Assembly (NCBI GenBank): GCA_012845835.1
Contig: JABAKD010000023.1
Coordinates: 8,321,147 to 8,385,146 of the forward strand
Direction of reading: 5' to 3'
Length of the DNA: 64,000 bases
Source of the DNA: Undaria pinnatifida
Lineage: Eukaryota; Sar; Phaeophyceae; Laminariales; Alariaceae
Shown: positions 11,601 to 26,600 of the stretch, piece after piece
Layout: each line of letters starts with the position of its first letter
Numbering within the stretch: position 1 is the first letter of the stretch
Notes under the pieces: model-generated
What the model was told of the DNA's origin: nothing
What the model saw: only the letters and a program-made list of their open reading frames with translations
Databases searched by the model: none
Program-made: the position numbers and the translations under genes

Positions 11601-14600
11601 ATCCCATGGCCTGTACATAGAAACAAAAATCATCAAATTTTTTTTTGCGAAATTCGGGCGATTCTGGGCTAAAAAGCCTAGCCAATCAAGAAACGGTTTC
11701 AGCCAATAAGTGCTACCCTGGTGTCTCTATCGTAGCCTGGATGCCCCAATGTTTCATTTACAGTAGGGTGGTATCAAAACTGCTGCCGGCAGCTCCAGAG
11801 CAAGCCGTGCCCACTGCTGCTCTGACAGTTTTGAGAGTTTTTCGACAATCAACAAAAAACAGAAACGGACAGATTTTGTTATCAAGTGTAGTCTTAATTA
11901 TCATTCGTACTGTTTTGGTGTGTGTATGCCTGAAACGGAACAAAAAATAACCATTGTGGCAGGGAAGCACACAAATAAGAGAAAACGGAGCCGTACTTCT
12001 AGAATTACGTTGGGTGAAAAAAAAAATCGGAGCGCTATGATTTCTGTGCGAATCGAGAAAATGTGCCGTTTCCTTTTTTTTTTTCAACATAATTTTTCTT
12101 GGTTTTGGTATAGCCCCCATCCCCTGCCTCATTCCTTATGAAAAGTAGGGTGGGTAAGATATTGCATTTTTTTTGTGCTCCGCTGAATATGGTCATGTCA
12201 GTCAACTGGCCCTTTTTTTCGATATTTTTCGTATATAAGCCATGCACCCTACCCAAAGTATTGTATGTTTATGTATGCACACCCTGATCCCACCCCTCAC
12301 GATCTTCGGGCTGAGGTTAGGGCTTAGGCTTCTGGCAGGGTTGGGACCTGGTACCAGGTACATCGTAGTCGATAAAACCAGTGCAGGGTGTAGGCTGGTT
12401 CACGGGGAGTCCTCTCGATGCCCGGGGCGCCATCATGCAAGGAGAATAAGAGAAATTATACAAATTGTCATAGATGTAAATTAAAGTACTGAGATGTGGG
12501 GCATTGCCTTGTTGCCATGTATGGCATACGTGACCCCGGAGTCACGATCACATGCCAAGTTATTGTACCCGTTCGGAGAACCATGGGTTCCATCGCATCT
12601 CCTCAGATGTAACGGGTACACACACCAACACCAGTTATTATATCAAACTTGTCCCCAAGCATAAACCAATATATCGGTATATACCGCTCATAGAAACCTT
12701 TTAAAGCCGACCCACCCACGTGGGATTCGAACCCCAGAACCAACTCTATCAATAGCAGCGTTCGAGGGTAACCACTAGGTTGTAAATATGACTTTTTTCA
12801 ATTTTTCCAACATTTTTCTCCCTCTGAGGTCGCAAAGGGGTGTTGCAAAATGTGTATTTTCCAGTTTTTTTTTTTTCTTTTTTTTTCCCATTTTTGTCCG
12901 GGTTATACTCTTCTCGATGGTTTTTGCTGGTGTGTTTTCTTCTCATTGTGTGTGAGTGTGTTTGCTTTGTGTTTGTTGTTTTTCTCCACAGCAAAAAAAA
13001 CACGCTGTCTCGTCCTTTGGGCTGGCGATACATGTTTTTGTTTTGTCGACTGACCTCGGAATGCACTATGGGGGGGACTTGGATTTTGAGGTTGAAATAA
13101 TTCGCACATCTACACCAACCAGAGAGTATTCGGAATTTCCAATTTTTGGCGTTTTCGCCGACGCAAGTACCTGGCATGCCGTTGGAAGCTGTATTATACG
13201 GTGTGGGTCGTATGATAAGTGAGAACGGGGGTAACACTTTTTAACCAATTTTTTTCTGACTTTTCTTTTCTTGTCCATTTTTTCATTTTTTTTGTTCGTT
13301 CTTGTTTTTTCTTCATTCATTCTTTCTTTCCTGGTCTTCCTTTCTTTCGCATTCTTCCTTTTTTTTCCCTTCTTGTTTTTTTTTCATTCCTTGTTTCGTA
13401 TTATTCTTTTCGTTCTTCCTTATTCTTCTTTTCTTCCTTTCATATTCTTCGTTTCTTTCGTACTATTGTTTTATTTCTTCCTTGCTCGTAGATCTGGTGT
13501 GCTAGCCGTTTGCTCGTGGTCCCCCCCCCGCCCGCATTCATTGCGTTCGGCATCGCACACATAGCCCCTAGCCAATATATCACCTGCATTTTTTTGCTAT
13601 GTGTTACCTCTGGTAGTTTTGTTACCGCAGGGCTCGTCTCTCTCTGGGATAGGAGGAGCCAATGGCACGGACACTGGTTGCGCTATATATCCGTTAGACG
13701 CGTGCTACGATAGAGGCGCACCACTTTTTTTCTGACGTTTCTGAACTTAGGAGCGTAAGACCTCTCCCAAAAACTGGTTAAGGAGAAAAATAGAAACTGC
13801 CACCGGATGAAAAATCCCATGGCCTATAGGTACACAACGAGAAAAAACAAAAACAATGCCTGTTATTTCCGATGATTCAAGTTGAAAAACGTCAGAAGAA
13901 AAAGACCTCGCCCAAAAACTGATTTTGAAGAAAAATAGAAACTGCTACCGGATGACCCCCACCTTTAATTTAACAAATCCCATGGCCTATAGGTACACAA
14001 CGACAAAAAAACAAAAATAATGCCTTTAATTTCCGACGATTGTGCCTCGTCACTCAAAAAAAAAATCAGACGAAAAGTCCTGTCTCTATCGTAGCACGCG
14101 TTTTTTATATGGGTGGGGGTATCAGTTTAGTGCCAAGAACAAACACACACACTGACTGACTGGGCCACTCAACTGAAACAGCTACCTGGTACACAATATA
14201 TCCGGAAATATACAAAAAATACGATACACTACGTAGCAATTTTTTTTTTCAACACGATTGAATTTTGATGGGCACACGGACCCGTGCATGAAAATACGTG
14301 GAAGTGTGGTGAGCTTAACGCCTTCGCAACTGGAAATCCGTTTTTTGTTTTTGACAGGTTACTTGAAATTAGTGTAGGGATCTCGAGGTTTGGGGGTTCT
14401 GGTTTCCGAAGGGGTTACGCTTTAGTTTCCCCTATCCGCCGGAGGATGAACTGAAAAATCGTATAGTAGCAAATAATCGGTTTTTTGCTCTGTTATCTCG
14501 GATAGTTTTTTTGTTACCGCAGGGTTCGTTTTCCTTTAGGATAGGATAGGAGGGGCCATATTTTGGTACTATACGATATCTATAAGACACCATGAGATTG

Positions 14601-17600
14601 TTCAGCGGGCTCGGGCTGGACTTTCATTTTCCCCGACGTCACTAACTGTCAAAGATGTCGGGACGGCGATTTTCCAATAATTTTACTTGATTGCCCCCCA
14701 CACTACTAGATTTTAGTGTTGAGCGATCGGTTTAACACCCTTGACCGCTGGACGTTTTCCCTTGACAGGCCGTCATCTGACATCTCTGTTTTTTTTTTTC
14801 CAATATCTAGTAGGATGTAGTGTTAATCCCACAAGCCGCGGATAGAACTATACGCTGAACGCGTTGCGAGTCCGATGAGCAAACGCATACTCCTCTTTTG
14901 CCTACACGCACATTCCTTCAAAGGCATGCGATTCCCTTTCAAAATAATTCCTAGATGTTACGCCTTGTTAGGATCCCAGGGCAATACCATAACACTAGCC
15001 CACCCTGATAAGCCGTGTATGCAGAAATATGGAAGATTCGGAAAAGCACCGGTTCCACGGTCTAGAACACGACTCGAAGATGGAGCTCTTCGAAACCCAC
15101 TCCCACACCTCTACCCTGCGAGGCTACGAAGCCTCAGGAAAAGCTAAAGCGGAAAACCACAAACGAAGAACAGAAGACGGGAAACAGACTACAGGAAACC
15201 CCAGCGAATGGCGAAATCGACAGGCGCGAGAGCTATCACTTTCCGCAGATTAACGAGGGGAATGGGGCATACGGGGACTATCGAGGGGTCGACCCCCAAC
15301 CCGAACTTCCACCCCCCCCAGGCCCTGCCCCCCGTCCTCCGGGGTTTCCTCTTCGAGGCCGTCTGAAGTGGGACATCAGGGGAACAGAAAAGGGAACTCG
15401 GGGACTATCGAGGGGTCGACCCCCCCAATCGGAGCTTCCACCCCGCCCCCCCGTCCTCCGGGGTATCCTCTCTGAGGCCCTCTGGAACGGCATTCGACGC
15501 AATCTGCGGTAGAGGTGCACCACTATTTTTCTGAGGCAGCATACCTGAGGAGCTCCGTACCTCTCCCAAAAAGTGTATTCAGGAACGATTGAGCCTCGGG
15601 GTAAGGACAGGCACGGCAGACGCCGCGACAGCCGGTACCAGTGCTCCGAAGACGTGGAGAGCGCCGCGTCTTCCCCTGCGGAGGAAGTGATCGACGACGC
15701 GCTTGCCGCGAGTGAGGAGATGGACAACGACGCGCTCCCCTCTCGCGGAGGGGGAGACGGGGACGCGTCTCCAAAGAGCGCCTCCCCCCAGGCGACGGGT
15801 TTCCTGCAGCTCGAGGAGCAGGAGCCCTCTGGGCCGGCCCACGGGGAATATGTCGAGGGGTCGACCCCCCCAACCGTAGCTTCAACCCCCCCCCCCCCCA
15901 TCGTCCGGGATATCCTCTCTGAGGCCCTCTGGAACAGCATTCGACGCAAGCTACGGTAGAGGCGAACCACTATTTTTCTGAGGCATGTTACCTGGGGAGC
16001 TCCGTATTCCTCCCAAAAACTGATTTACGGGGGGGGGGAGAAAGCTCTACTGCACCCGATGGACAATTTTATGCCCGGGGTATGACAGGTAAACATATCA
16101 AAAAAAAAAAAAACGAAATTCCGAAATTCCGACGGTTTGGGGTTGTTATCCCCTTGAGAGCCCCCCCAAATCCCTCCCTATGTTAGCTTCAAGTAATAGC
16201 TTTCCCCCAAAGGAGTTTCCAATTGTAAATGCGTTACGAAGCCCAGTCATTCAGACACCATTTCACATTAACAGCGCTACCTCTATCGCCGCACGCGTCG
16301 TTCCTCCGGAGAGCGCTTACCCCGACCCGGGGGGGGGGGGCAAGGCAATTTCGTACATCGGGCGGTATCCTGTTTCAGAGGCCGTCAGTGAGGATACCCC
16401 GGAGCACGGGGGGTGGGGCCGAGGGTGGGCTGGAAGCTCCGGTTTGGGGGCTCTCCCCCTCGACATACTCCCCGTGGGCCGGCCCAGAGGGCTCTTGCTC
16501 CTCGAGCTGCAGGGAGCCCGTCGCCTGGGGGGAGGCGCTCAGGGGGAGACGCGTCCCCGTCCCCCCCCCCTCACAGTAGTAAAGAAAAAAGCCAGGCCTC
16601 GCTCCAAGGCCACATTGTTGGGCCTTTGATTCGTTGTGTCACGAGCATGTGGTGCGATTATTTCTCAGGCCTTTTCCCCTGAATGACGGAGCTTTTTTTT
16701 TTTTTGCCAAAATCGTCGGAATATCGTTGTTGTGTTGCACATCAGTTTTTTTTTGTTATGTGGCTAGGCCATGAGATTGATTGCCGGATTTTCTCTGCAA
16801 TTTGATGTGAGTCGACGAGGGAAGGAAGGGCTGAAGTCTGCTCGCGGCAACAATGATGGCGCGTACCGTAGTGGGTAGGGGAGAGCGAAGAGCCTGCTTA
16901 GTGGCCCTGGACCTGAGTTACCGTCTAGGAAGGGAGAATGAGAATGAGAAAGTGCCAAGATATTGGATGGGACGAGATAAATATATATACCAGGTATATA
17001 TAATATAAGAAAAATGTAGCATATTTTTTGTTTTATATCAGCTTTTGGGTGAGATATGGAGTTCGTCGAGCGAGGACCCTCGGGAAAAAAAAGGCGCACG
17101 TTGTGCCACGTATCATGTGGCACGTTTAAGCCAATTCCAACTCCTAAACTAATCCCACTGTAGCCTAACTCCGAGTACGTTGTCCCCTTGTCGGCAGTGG
17201 CGGTGCTGAAAGGGTTACTTAAAACCTGCTGTATGTAAAAAACCTCCTCGGAAGGTGCAGTGGTACCGATCCCCCCCATAAGGCACTTGGAATTCACGCG
17301 TGCTACGATAGAGGTACGTTGTAGCAGTTTTCGTCCGAAATGGTTTCTGCATGACGGGGGGCTCCTTAACCCTTTCAAAGCCCCAAAACACCTCCCCGTA
17401 CTAAATCCAAGTAATTTTGTCCCCGAAAACGGGTTTCCAGTTGTAAAGGCGTTAAGCCCAAAATCGTCGGAAATTATAGGTTATTTTTCTTTTTACGCAA
17501 TTTTTGTTGTATACCTGGCGCTAGGCCCTGGGATTTTTCATCCGGTATACACAGTAGTAGCGGCTTCATTTTCTTTCTCCATGACATCAGTTTTTGGGAG

Positions 17601-20600
17601 AGGTCTTGAGCTCCCGAATTGAGGAAACGTCAGAATCGTGGGAAATAGGTTATTTTTTTGTAACGCAATTTTCGTTGTATACCTAGCGCTAGGCCCTGGG
17701 ATTTTTCACCCGGTAGCTCGTCGCGGTTTTAGTTTTTTTCTCCAAATCAGTTTTTGCCTTAGATAGGTCTTAAGCTCCCAAATTGAGGCAACCTCAGAAT
17801 CGTCGGAAATAGGTTATTTTTTTTTTTACGCAATTTTCGTTGTAAACCTAGCGCTAGGCCCTGGGATTTTCACCCGGTAGCTCGTCGCGGTTTTGGTTTT
17901 TTTCTCCAAATCAGTTTTTGCCTTAGAGAGGTCTTAAGCTCCCAAATTGAGGCAACCTCAGAATCGTCGGAAATAGGTTATTTTTTTTTTAACGCAATTT
18001 TCGTTGTAAACCTAGCGCAAGGCCCTGGGATTTTTCACCCGGTAGCTCGTCGCGGTTTTAATTTTTTTCTCCAAATCATTTTTTGCCTTAGAGAGGTCTT
18101 GAGCTCCCAAATTAAGGAAACCTCAGAAAAAACGTGCCGCGCCTCTATCGGAGCCCGCGTCAATTGGTACGTAGAATCCTTTTTTTCGCTAACACCTTTT
18201 AAACTTGCGGCTTGCCAAAACTTGCTTGCCCAGATTATGGGACAGTAATCCAGTTGGAAGTTAAAACTGCCCCAACCCCACTTTTTAGGCCTTCCAGCCG
18301 AAAAAAGGGGCGCACCTCGACCATGTGCCATGCGTTACGTTTTAACCCATGTACAGTATGTAAAACATGTTTGGAAGGTTCGCTTGGGCCCGCCCCTCCC
18401 CAAAAGCACGTGGGATTCGTACGTGCAGCAGAAGCGTTTATCCTATGTATCTCTTTGGGAAGTTGTCTTTTGGCCGATAGTTGCTTGCACAGGGTTTGGG
18501 ACAATCCAGTTGGAAGGTAAAGCTGAGCCAACCCCCGCCCGTTTTTAGGAACGAAACCAGTTGCAATCAGAGACGGATTCCCTTTGCAAGGTAAGTACAT
18601 GACTATGTGATAACTCTTGAGAAATGCCGGGTAGGCAACATCATCCTGTTGCCACAGAGTGCTCAGCGTGCAGTACGACTGCTGTAGTACGGATTTACGA
18701 TATCGATCTACTTGTCGGAACTACCGTGGTTATAGCCCGTTCATCACTGAACCAACGTTTCGTTTAAAAAAAAAAAATGGAGTGAGAGCTCGAAAAATAA
18801 TTTGAGAAGGATAGCGAAGAGGTCGGGCGGATTTCAAAGATCGTTCATGCTGCCCAGACGATTTGTTTTACGTTGATGGGTGATGGTTGCCTTTCCGCGC
18901 GAATAACATGGACTAAGCAAAAACCTACGAACTCGTCTTTGTCGAGCAAATCTCGTACGGCTCCCACCCGGTACGATGGGCTAGACCATACATGTTTTGT
19001 TTTAGGGTATTTTTGCAATCCTCCGGGAGATGGGGGGGAAGTAAAGCTTAACGCCTTTGCAACTGGAGACCCGTTTGGGGGACAAAAATCCTTGGGTTTA
19101 GTGTATAGTGAGGGGTTTTGGGGGCCCTAAAGGGGGCTAAGAATGATACAGTACAAGTGCGCCTTTTTTTGCGGGGGACTCTTTTTTTTCGGAGCTCTTC
19201 ATCAAATACATCACCCTAGACCTGAATTTCCAGAGAGCGAAAAGTCCTTCCCGACAAACAATCCCATGGCCTAGGTGTCCAACGAAAAATCCTGCAAAAA
19301 GCAAGAAATAAGTTCGGATAACTTTGGGTTAAGGAGCCCCGTCAGCCAGGAACAGTTTTTTTTTTGTGAAAAAAAAAGTTACCTCTATCGAAGCACGCGC
19401 CTTTCTTTACATGGTCGTGCTTCAGTTGAACTCAATCGTATTCGCCAACCAGTGCCATTATAGCTGGCGTGTCCTTGCGGTTCCCGCGATAACGATAGCG
19501 CGAGCTGTCCCTGCCGGCGGTCCGAGTTGCTACTCCGGCAGCGCAAGCTGCCGTTGTGTACGGATGCGTGAGTATGTCAACCCGACCTGACCCCTGAGGA
19601 TCAGGTGCGGCGGAGGTAGCCACCCGGAACGGCATCGTTCCGGGTAGTGTGGGACTTGCGCAAGCTCGAACCCACTCCCTATGTACCGGCGGAGACCGTG
19701 ACTACGCCAGCAGCGCACGCTACCATTGCCCACGGATGCGTGAGCATGTCGACCCGACCCGTTCGCGGGGGCTTAGGTGCGGTGGGGATACCCACCCGCA
19801 AACGTCATCCTCTCGGGTAGTGTGGGACTTGCGCAAAAGCTCACCCACTAACAAACCCCCGGCCATGAGGAAACAGCCTTCCGCCGGACTTGGTCCAGTT
19901 ACGATCCACCCTACCCGTTTAAGCGTTGGTTCTTGATATACATGTCTGTCCTGAAAGATCTGGATGATCATGTGGGGGTCGGTGGTCTACATCCGGCGTA
20001 GACCGAAACTGCGACAGAGGTCGCCCTCTTTTCTGAACCATGTTCTGAAGGTGTGGCGCTCCTTGGCCCAAATCGTCGAAAGCGGGCAATTTTCCTTGAC
20101 GCGACTTTAGTTGTAAACCTAGGCCGTGAGACGTTTCATCCGGTAGCATTTTTTTTTTTTTTTTCATTAAATCGGTTTTTGGGGGAGGTCTTAAGAAGCG
20201 CTCCCAAAAATGAGGAGTAGTACTAAAAAAGCACGCACCTCTATCGTAGCCTGCGTCGGGTGTGGAACCTTGTCTAGACTAAGCTATGAGCTCGTTCAGG
20301 CTGGTCGGTGTTACCTGCTCGGTCACAAGGGCGGTGTGGCTGATTGTTTTCCCTTTTACTTTTCACAAGCGTGTAATCCTCTTGCTTTGTTACTCGCCAG
20401 GGTATTTGCGCCGTGGATAAATTGCTTTCCGCCTTGTTTTTACGAAATTTGTTGTCCCCTCGCTTTGTTACTTGCCGCCGGGTTACTTTCGCGGTGGCTA
20501 ATTGTGTTTCGCCTTTTAGTTTTTACAAGAATTTTGTCCCGTCCCTTTGCTGCTTGCCGGGTTGGTTGCGCGGTGGGTAATTGTTTTTCCCTCTGGTTTT

Positions 20601-23600
20601 TACAAAAGTGTCCACCTCTTGCTTTGTTAGTTACTTGCGAGGTTGGTTGTGCGTTGGGTAATTTTTTTCCCCATTCAGCTGTTACAAGAGTTTTTTCCTC
20701 TTGCTACTTGCGGGGTTAATTGCGCGGTGGCTATTTGTTTTTCCCTCTAGTCTTCACAAGTGTTTTGTCCCCTCCCGTTTCCACTGGCAACTCCCCTGGG
20801 ATTATAGGGCGGCCACAGTGGGGGAGCTCGAACTCGCGCAATCGAGCGTGGTTGTTTCGTTTTGTTTTGCCCACTACAATGGACCACCGGGTACACTAGC
20901 GTACAATGTTGGGGCTGGGGGGGGGGGGGGGTTACTCGTTTCTTGTATAGTCGTAGTATTATGACAATTGACCCTCGCGTCCGTATGATACGATGTCGGG
21001 ATGGAGCACGTCGAGTTTTCAACGACTGGGGTGCAACTTATGAGATCCTTTGGGCGCTCTGACTACTACTGCAGCAGCTGTTGCCGTAGTCGCCACAGCA
21101 GCAGCAACGGCGGCTTGTTGATCTGATGGCTGGTGACATACATTCAGCAGGGACTTTTGTTCTATTTTAGAATTTTTCGTTTTCACACGACAAACTATTC
21201 GATAACGATAATTATCGTTATCGTTCTCGTTATCGTTTCCGAAGTTTTTTTTACCTTGTCGTACCGAAAAGTAAAAAACGTTCTTTCATTTCGACATCCG
21301 ACACTTCTGATACTTGTCCAACTCCGTTGTGATAACTAATTTACCCCCCCCCTTTGTCACATGGAGACGGACCTCTCCCCCTCCTTGCAGTGACGTATCT
21401 GCACGGCCCAATGGACTACGCGAAAAAGCTGAAACTGCGATTTCGTGTAGCGGACCTGGCCTACCAGAAAGAAGAGATATACAAATACTTGTACAAGTAG
21501 TCGGGAGGAGGAGGGCGTGGCTACAAATATGTGCCCGTGTGGCACAACAATAGGGAGTAGGACTCACATAGTAAAAGAATGTGAATATACAAGGAGGAAC
21601 GGGATGCGTTAGAGGAGAAGATGGGGAAATTAGACGGGTGTGACATGGAAGAGTTTCATAATGGAGAGTAGCGAGAAAACGATCGCTATCCTTGGAGATA
21701 GATGGTGGCCGCAGACGGCGAAACAGGACGGGGATAGCATATAAGCAAACTGCTTCTATGTGATATATGGAAGAAGCATAATGAGCGCCCAAACGTTGGA
21801 AGTGTCTCTATCAGGAGTAAGAACGGTGCTTCGCCTCGAAAGGGGTGCGTGGTCAATGGTCAAATGACTAAGGCGAACAGTCAATGGTCAAATGACTAAG
21901 GCGAGCAGCAAACGAGCACGCCCCCCCCCTTCCTCCTTGCAGTGAGTGGGTAAGATGCAAATGCAACTCGTGAGATTATAACATAGCTCAGTCCGGCGTC
22001 TTGTTTCTCCAGGAGGTTGCTGTGCGTCATCACAGAAGTCGTGTTTGTAGTCAGTCTGCTGCCGGTGCTCGGTGACTTTGTATGCAACTCTATAGACGGC
22101 TGTTAGGTCGAGATTTTCGGCGAAAGTCGTCTTGCCGAGCTTTTTTGACCCAATAGCCCAAGCTCGCGAGCAATTTCGCTTGAGATGCCCATTATTTTCG
22201 TGTTTTCTCCGCGTATGCGGTAATAGTCTATGTAGGCTTTGGAAGTCACCGATTATGCGAATTTGACGTAAATAAGATCCGCGCACAAAACTGAGATGCT
22301 TTTTTCACGTAAATTATGGCGAATTTCGAAGAGCTTGAAGAAAACGTCGAAGCAAACCGCCCTGTCTACTGGACCAAAGTGTAACGCTGAGGGGGGCATA
22401 TCGTCTTTTTTGACGTTCCGACGAGTTGGGCTGGAAAAAAGTAAAAATGACCGCCAAATACAAGGGTCATATCTAACGAGACATTTTGGCATGTTTATTG
22501 CCAATTTGGCAAGTTTTTTTAAATTTGGACTTGCCACAATAGCAAAAATCCTGCCATAGTTTTTTTTTTTGATATTTTCGTTCCACTTCGTTGGCAGGTT
22601 CTTGGAAAGTGAGATTTGCCATTTCGTTTGCCATTTTAGGCCAATAACGCTAAGGCAAGGTTGTACAAACCAGACCACGCCACGACGCCCGATGCTAAAC
22701 TTGGTCTAACTCCTGTAATAGCGGGAGGTACGGAGGATACACGGTGTCATTGGCAGCAGCTACGATAGGGCTGACGACACTGGCCGTGAGACCCGCGTAG
22801 GTGCCACATGGGCGTCGTTTTGAGCGGGTGCTGAAACATCATCACAAACAGCAGCCGCCCCAGCTTTCCCTAGGCGAATTTGACCGGGCTGGAAGGACTG
22901 CCAACCTCTGAGGTACATGGACTGTGCGCCAGCACTTACTCCATAGAGAGCGTCGGTGTGCCGTTGGCTTCCTGCTGCTGCTGTGAGGAGTTTGGATAAA
23001 ATCTGAGGGAGTTCTGCTGACAAAAACTTGCCAAATATCCCAAAACTCGCCAAGTGCGCAGTGTTTCGCGATAGAAAATATTGTGGTCTTTTTGGAAAGT
23101 GTTGCCCATTTTTTCTTGCCGAAATTGCCAAGTTGTTGGAAATTTCGTTCGGTAGTTTGAAACGACTCTCACCACCGAAGTATCGGTAAGCAAACTACAC
23201 CAGGTGACGTGTGCTACTACAAGAGAAGTAGCGTTTTTTTTTTCTCCTGGCCAAAGCTACGGTTGGGGAGATGTTATGATGATGTTAGGATTTATCCCCC
23301 GTTTTTCTACCGAGCTGAGACACTCGCACGAGTGAGTCTGTACCTCACGGAGGAAATTAACTTGAGAGATTTATTTTTGGCGCAGCGTACGAGTAGCTTT
23401 TGCCATTCCATTGGGTATTCATATCGTTCTCTCTCTGTTTATTATACCAGCGCCAAGCTCTCAAAGGTTGCAAAGGGGCAGGGGGGTCGCTCGCGCGAGG
23501 GAGCGACCCCGCGAGCCACTGCAAGAAAAGGCTCCAAACGTGACACCCCCCTTCATGCCACTCGCCGAACACCTCACGGCGCCTGGCGCTTGGTGCAAGC

Positions 23601-26600
23601 GATGTCCGCTTGGTTGGTGAAAACCCGACGTGCCCAGTCCTGGGATCGTAGGGATGCGAGGGTCTATGATCATACGACTGCGGCCATGCACAAACTGAGT
23701 ACCCCCCCCCCCCCCAAGCTTTGGCCTCCTGAACTATTTTCTGGAGGACAGGGTTCCGACTCATGCCACGGTATTAGTGCATCCCCCTTTTTTTTTGTGA
23801 GGCTCCTAGTATCGCGAGCTTTATTCCCCATCCCGAAAACTGATTTTGAGAAAAAAATGAAGAAGTGCCAGCCGATGAACCATCCCATAGACTTCGAGTT
23901 ACAAAGGAAAAATGAAAAGATGCCGACGTTCCGACGGTTTTATATAGATAATGGAAAGACAAAAGGAAGTGAAATTCCGACGGTTTTGGGTTAACCCCTT
24001 TAGAGCCCCCAAACCCCTCCCTATACTAATTCCATGTAAATTTGTCCCCAAAAACGGGTTCCAGCTGTAAAGGGGTTAAGAAGCACCGGTTAGGACCGAC
24101 GGTTTTACGTAAACGAAAAAAAAAAAAAAACTGAATTTTCCGACGGCTTTCGGTTAAGAAGCACCGTCGTTCAGAACGCGTTTTTTGCCCAGAAGTGCTA
24201 CCTTTGTCGTAGCACGAGTTTTTCCTTCAACACGTTAGGGACTTGAGACGCAACAATTGTCGAAAAAGAAAAAAACTGACGAATTTGTCATCGGCGACAT
24301 GAAGCAATCCGAGCTGCTGGTGTTGCGGGAGACGTGTTCGAGCTGCACTGCAGGAAGCTGCGAGGCAAAAAGTGTGAGGGATGACGACACTCGGATGGAT
24401 TGCCTCGAGCTTTTTTTTTCCCATGGACGCTTGATTAGATCGCGCTCGTCGGTCTTTTAGCCTGTATGGGTGCCCCCCGAAACGATTATAATCCCGAATC
24501 GTCGGAATGCCGGTTCTTGTTTTGCAATACTGTACTGTGTATTTTGCTTTTGTGCCTATTTTTTTTTCTTTTTTCTTCCTCACACTTCTACTTTCCAGCT
24601 TCTGGACAAGCCGTGGTCACAGGTGTCGTCCTCTCCCCCCCCGGTTCTTGCCTTCAAGTTTTATCGCGCATAGGTTTCAGCAATCCCACTGCTCGTCGAT
24701 TTTTCGTCGAGTGTTGCTAACCCACGCTCTCGCGCTTTCCGCAAGTCAACTCGTGCACAAGATAAAAAGTCCCAACGATTTTTTTCGAGTATGCACTCGG
24801 GGGGACTCGAACTCACGAACTGACCCTCACCAGAGGCTCGAGGATAGCCTGATACACCACCGGGGCGACCACCTATATAGAAAGGCCAAGGAGATTTTCA
24901 TCGTCTTGCACCTTTTTTTGTTGTCAAAAACAGTTTTTTTGGTAGGGTATAGAGAGAGCTCCTCCTGAAGGGGCTAGGAGCCTCGACGAGTACTAAGATA
25001 GAGGTAGCGCTTTCTGGTCAAAACAATATTTTCGGTATGACGGGGCTCCTTAGCTCAAAGTCGTCGGAATGCACATGATTTCGTCGTCTGTTTCCCGATC
25101 TGAGTAATTTGCGTACCTTGGCTGTGAGTTTGGTCATCCGGTTTTGCGCTCTCGGTTTTGCTCAAGACAAGGTCATGTGTGAGGTATAGAACTACTCAAG
25201 GAGCCACCCGACTCTACCGCGATTCTGGGATGTTTATATAGGATAAAAGTATGGAAATCGGGGGATTTGGTTTGGCCCACGTGTGGTTAGCAGCATTGTG
25301 AGACGGAAAATATAAAAAAACTGCGCAAAACACTACTTTAGACCCTAACCCAACCCCTAACCCCAATCCCAACCCTACCCACAGAACTTTGTCCGGAGAA
25401 AATCCGACATGTTTTTTTCTTTTTTTTGTGGAAAATTTGGTCAACAACCTTAAAACTAACGCATCAAATATTCCCCGATTTCCATACTCTTATCCTCTAG
25501 ATAACAATCCAGACGTCTCGCAAAGGCTGCCGTCGTAAAAGTGAAGAGCGCCAGGAAAAAAAAAAAAATGTACCTTGCTTGGCCTCAGCCGCCAGCCTCA
25601 ATAAGGTACAGAAAAATGGTGCAGACCAAGGCTGCGTACGGTAGGGGGGGGGAGTCATTTTCGGGTCCCTTTTTTTTTTGCGGTGGCTGGAGGTCACTCA
25701 CTCGCTCGCGGCGAGCGACCGACCCCCCCCTGTCTGCTCATTTGGGGTCTTTTACTGCTTTCTCGTGCAGTTTTCATTTAGCGATACTGTGGTAATCCGC
25801 GAGCGGAATGGTTAAGCTAGGCTGCGCCCCCCAAAAAATCGCCTAAATTTGTTTGGGTTACGTGGGGGTAAGAAGGGGCTCGTGCGAGTGGTGGAAACCC
25901 GGAAGTGAAAGATCGGGGGTATATAATAACATCCCCCCTAGTGCATAGCCTAGATGACTACCTCTGCCGTGTAATGTGTATGGTAGGTGGTCAGTTGAAT
26001 GCTCCCCACCGGGCTGGCAGGTTTAAGGGGCTGTGATAAACCAACCCCGATCCATTACAGCAAGAGTGGCACCAACCCAACAAGAGCACACGCTTTTGTG
26101 TAGGAGCTTGCGTGATGGCGAATGATTGTCCGAAAACAGTCCCGTTTTGTTGATTTGGGCAGAAACAATCCCGTTTGTTGGTTTCTATGGTTCGCGTGTG
26201 GTTCCGGGGAGGGGGGAGGCGGGGGGGGGTGGTTGTTTCCGCCTCGTTTGGTGTTTCGGTGCATTGTTTTTGTTTTATGCTCGTTTTTTGGTTTCCGTTT
26301 GCATGTTAATTTGTGTATTCTTTTTCCTTCGGTTTGCTGACTTTTTTTTTTTGTTTTTCCGGTCGGTGATGTGTTTCCGTCCGTTTTTGTCGTTCATGAG
26401 CGGTAAACTAGCCTTCTGCGCCGTTTTGTTTTCAAGTTTTTTTTTTTTTTTTTTTTTTTCCGTTTCCATTCAATTTTTTTCGTTTCTACTTTTTTGTGCC
26501 CTATGTCCGCTCGTGTTTTTTTTCTTCTGATTCACGTATCTTTTTTTTTCTTGTGCCGAGTTTCGCTGACCGATTTTTCCCCCTTTCTGTCCTCTGTTTT

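Noticed and set aside
12712-12785. tRNA gene
   Set aside because: A and B boxes are tRNA-like, but acceptor and outer T-stem pairs fail and no anticodon stem forms.
12950-13222. Extra lactonase exon in intron 2
   Set aside because: The open frame has no propeller motif, and exons 2 and 3 already join with family-consistent sequence.
17275-18163. CRISPR-like regular array
   Set aside because: Repeats are ~165 bases, contiguous, without spacers, and derive from a MITE in a eukaryotic intron.
23209-23994. 261-codon + frame
   Set aside because: Passes through three different repeat families (CGCGCGAG, poly-C repeat, MITE), so no single protein.
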